Positions 46,194 through 47,874 of a stretch of 47,874 nucleotides of DNA are shown here, piece after piece. Every line of letters begins with the position of its first letter. Within the stretch, counting starts at the first letter, position 1. The position numbers were made by a program, and so were the translations under genes. Below the pieces are notes generated by a model. That model was not told the DNA's origin. It was given only the letters and a program-made list of their open reading frames with translations, and ran no database searches. Source of the stretch: Prevotella sp. Its GTDB lineage: Bacteria > Bacteroidota > Bacteroidia > Bacteroidales > Bacteroidaceae. The DNA is taken from contig JAEEJK010000125.1 in the NCBI GenBank assembly GCA_016281815.1, positions 1 to 47,874 on the forward strand, read 5' to 3'.

Positions 46194-47375
46194 TTAATCG
46201 TCTTTCTCCATAACAACCGTTACCTTATCTATATATAATGTGCTCCCGATGGCTCCAAGGAATTTCGCACCATCCTTGCTCGATGAGAAAACAAGGGCGA
46301 AATTATATCCTCTGCTGTCCAGCAATTGCTCATCCAGTTCTTCCCCTTCGAAAAACATCTCAAAAGGAGTCCACTCATCTGTGGGAGGCAACTTAGACAT
46401 CTCTGCCTTTTTTACCACATACTTGCTGGAGAGGACATCTGAACCATCAAGCATCACGGGGTCGCCGTTCTCATCCTTGTTACGGTAAACCACCGAGTAG
46501 ATATGACCTTCATCGACTTTGCCCGGAACGACCTCCGACTTCTCGTTGATGTATTCAGCACCAGGTTTGTATTTGTAGAAACCTGTCACCTTGATAGGCT
46601 CCTCGGTGAAAGGTGCCCTGATACCCATCCTGGTCGTGGCCAGCGCATTGGTCATCACCTTGTCCACATCGAATTTTCCCAAAAACAGATTGCCTGCTGC
46701 GATGGGCTTGTTCATGGGTTTTCCGAAAGGTCCGGCATCTCTGGTCACCAGTTTCACGCATTTTCCCTCATACCCATTTTCATCGGGAATAGTGGGATAA
46801 TCCTTTTCATTGGCATTTGAGTTGCCCATTCCGAAGCCCGGGTTGCCGGTCGACCATATATCCTGACGTCCACCGTTGTCATCCATCTCAAACCAGGAGT
46901 AATAACTGACATCCACGTCGAAGAGCAAGAAAGAAACCTTCTCCTTCTTAAGTTCGACGTCCTCGAAATCATAGTGGAGTTTTGGCAGGTCGGGTTCGCG
47001 GAACTCCACGATATACTCTCTGTGCCACGCCCCATCTTCTGAGGTGACGGTATAGACAACGGGATGCTCCTTGAAGTTCTGCAATGACCCGTTGGCTGGT
47101 TGGATGGTGGCGCCAGGCGTCAGGTTGAAACTGATTGGCATTTCCGGCAGGGAGAGCATGGACCGCACGGTGAACACGATATGGTTCTCGGTTGACGAGA
47201 TCTTATTGAAGCGCATATCTGTCTCGGGCTGATAAAAACACTCCTTATATTGGTCGCCGTCAATCCATACGTCAAGCACATCACACTCTGTGTTCGGCAA
47301 CTCATCCTTGAAGCAAGAAGTCAGGAACAGAGGGAACACGAGTAAAAGCAACAAGTGGTATTTCTTCATATTCAT
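46194..47375 (-). CDS. PCMD-domain surface lipoprotein
   Basis: 393 residues using the ATG at 47375 (MNMKKYHLLLLLVFPLFLTSC). A longer in-frame start at 47447 would bury the signal peptide and runs through the pckA terminator. The lipobox is LTSC, so the protein is lipid-anchored, probably in the outer membrane. An Ig-like N-terminal domain (about 30-130, VYTVTSEDGAWHREYIVEF) precedes a PCMD-type beta-sandwich (putative carbohydrate metabolism domain; HYDFEDVEL, ATTRMGIRAPFTEEPIKVTG, YNFALVFSSSKDGAKFLGAI). Relatives are found beside outer-membrane proteins in Bacteroidota; glycan binding or hydrolysis is suspected but unproven. Likely one transcript with the barrel gene. Confidence 0.75.
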   Translation of the reverse strand: MNMKKYHLLLLLVFPLFLTSCFKDELPNTECDVLDVWIDGDQYKECFYQPETDMRFNKISSTENHIVFTVRSMLSLPEMPISFNLTPGATIQPANGSLQNFKEHPVVYTVTSEDGAWHREYIVEFREPDLPKLHYDFEDVELKKEKVSFLLFDVDVSYYSWFEMDDNGGRQDIWSTGNPGFGMGNSNANEKDYPTIPDENGYEGKCVKLVTRDAGPFGKPMNKPIAAGNLFLGKFDVDKVMTNALATTRMGIRAPFTEEPIKVTGFYKYKPGAEYINEKSEVVPGKVDEGHIYSVVYRNKDENGDPVMLDGSDVLSSKYVVKKAEMSKLPPTDEWTPFEMFFEGEELDEQLLDSRGYNFALVFSSSKDGAKFLGAIGSTLYIDKVTVVMEKDD

Positions 47376-47403
47376 TCCTAATAATTTTATTCTAAAGTGA
47401 AAA

Positions 47404-47436
47404 CAGAGGGGGCTTACTCTACGCAAGCCCCCTCTG
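47404..47436 (-). terminator. Rho-independent terminator of pckA
   Basis: On the minus strand a perfect 12-base stem, CAGAGGGGGCTT and its complement, with a nine-base loop, is followed by TTTT. It lies 51 bases after the pckA stop and ahead of the lipoprotein gene. Confidence 0.85.
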
Positions 47437-47487
47437 CTATCTGTCATGGTTTTTTAGGTGGATCATCTCCCTACCTTAAAACCTCTC

Positions 47488-47874
47488 TTACAGTTTTGGA
47501 CCAGCGGCGACGAGAGCCTTGCCGGCCTCATTGCCCTCATACTTCTTGAAGTTCTTGATGAAGCGACCAGCCAGGTCCTTAGCCTTCTCTTCCCACTCAT
47601 CGCGGTTCTGATAGGTGTCGCGAGGATCAAGGATACCCCAAGCCACGCCGTTGAGTTGTGTGGGAACCTCAAAGTCGAAGTAAGGAATCTTCTTGGTAGG
47701 AGCGTTCAGGATATCACCGCCGAGGATGGCGTCGATGATACCGCGTGTGTCGCGGATGGAGATACGCTTGCCTGTGCCATTCCAACCAGTGTTGACGAGG
47801 TAAGCCTTGGCACCGCTCTTCTCCATCTTCTTCACGAGCTCCTCAGCATACTTGGTGGGGTGCAGCTCGAGGAA
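47488..47874 (-). CDS. pckA: Phosphoenolpyruvate carboxykinase (ATP), C-terminal part
   Basis: The last 128 codons, cut by the window edge. [21 protein letters not shown], then [20 protein letters not shown] and [14 protein letters not shown], match the C-terminal region of ATP-dependent PEP carboxykinase, including the nucleotide-site residues around GKRISI. The enzyme converts oxaloacetate and ATP to PEP; in fermentative Bacteroidota it often runs in the CO2-fixing direction towards succinate. The end (ALVAAGPKL) looks natural and is followed by a strong terminator. Confidence 0.96.
   Translation of the reverse strand, partial: FLELHPTKYAEELVKKMEKSGAKAYLVNTGWNGTGKRISIRDTRGIIDAILGGDILNAPTKKIPYFDFEVPTQLNGVAWGILDPRDTYQNRDEWEEKAKDLAGRFIKNFKKYEGNEAGKALVAAGPKL

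Noticed and set aside
47376..47447. Longer N-terminus for the PCMD lipoprotein
   Set aside because: It runs through the pckA terminator hairpin and would displace the lipoprotein signal from the N-terminus.

Overview
The window comes from a Bacteroidota chromosome, most likely a member of the Prevotellaceae. Supporting signs are repeated TAnnTTTG promoter -7 elements with weak ribosome binding sites, a type III glutamine synthetase, a type IX secretion C-terminal domain on a giant surface protein, a BspA-type LRR protein, PCMD and TorF family envelope proteins, and the linked DUF4290-murA-rimM-dxr-rseP genes. No tRNA, rRNA, CRISPR array or complete insertion sequence was seen.

Layout. (1) 1-1596: a HAD phosphatase gene running into a repeat element, then a gene remnant. 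(2) 1597-9464, minus strand: four secreted glycoside hydrolases (GH105, GH2, GH51, GH71/99-like) suited to trimming pectin and arabinogalactan side chains, with a good promoter at 9550-9581 and no SusC/SusD pair in view. (3) 9717-22296, plus strand: an apparent operon of an 81-residue small protein, a 3303-residue T9SS-type LamG/FN3 protein, a BspA-like LRR protein and a two-domain hydrolase. (4) 22509-25565: a TorF-like porin diverging from glnN. (5) 25740-29003: a Wzx-type flippase facing two glycosyltransferases. (6) 29029-39246, minus strand: yicC, a DUF559 nuclease, gmk, a type I restriction-modification system (hsdM, hsdS, an extra gene, hsdR) and nadD. The restriction system is spliced into what is usually a compact yicC-gmk-nadD group. 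The extra gene is a Y1/HUH REP-type transposase fused to a DprA/SLOG-like domain and is packed into the hsd operon. (7) 39404-45288, plus strand: tsaB, DUF4290, murA, rimM, dxr, rseP. MurA has Asp in place of the fosfomycin-target Cys. (8) 45424-47874, minus strand: an outer-membrane barrel, a PCMD lipoprotein and the 3' end of pckA.

Across the window, short repeats of several families (an AAACCTCTCC-headed palindrome, GGAGTTTA units, TTAATTCC/TTAATTCTT units, ACTATGAA units and a GGACGCGAT dyad) fill the intergenic spaces. They start at, or within a few bases of, the stop codons of many genes. In two genes (the HAD phosphatase and gmk) the palindromic element is translated as part of the protein. 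The coexistence of these REP-like elements with a RAYT-SLOG fusion embedded in a restriction operon is the most promising lead for an undescribed system.
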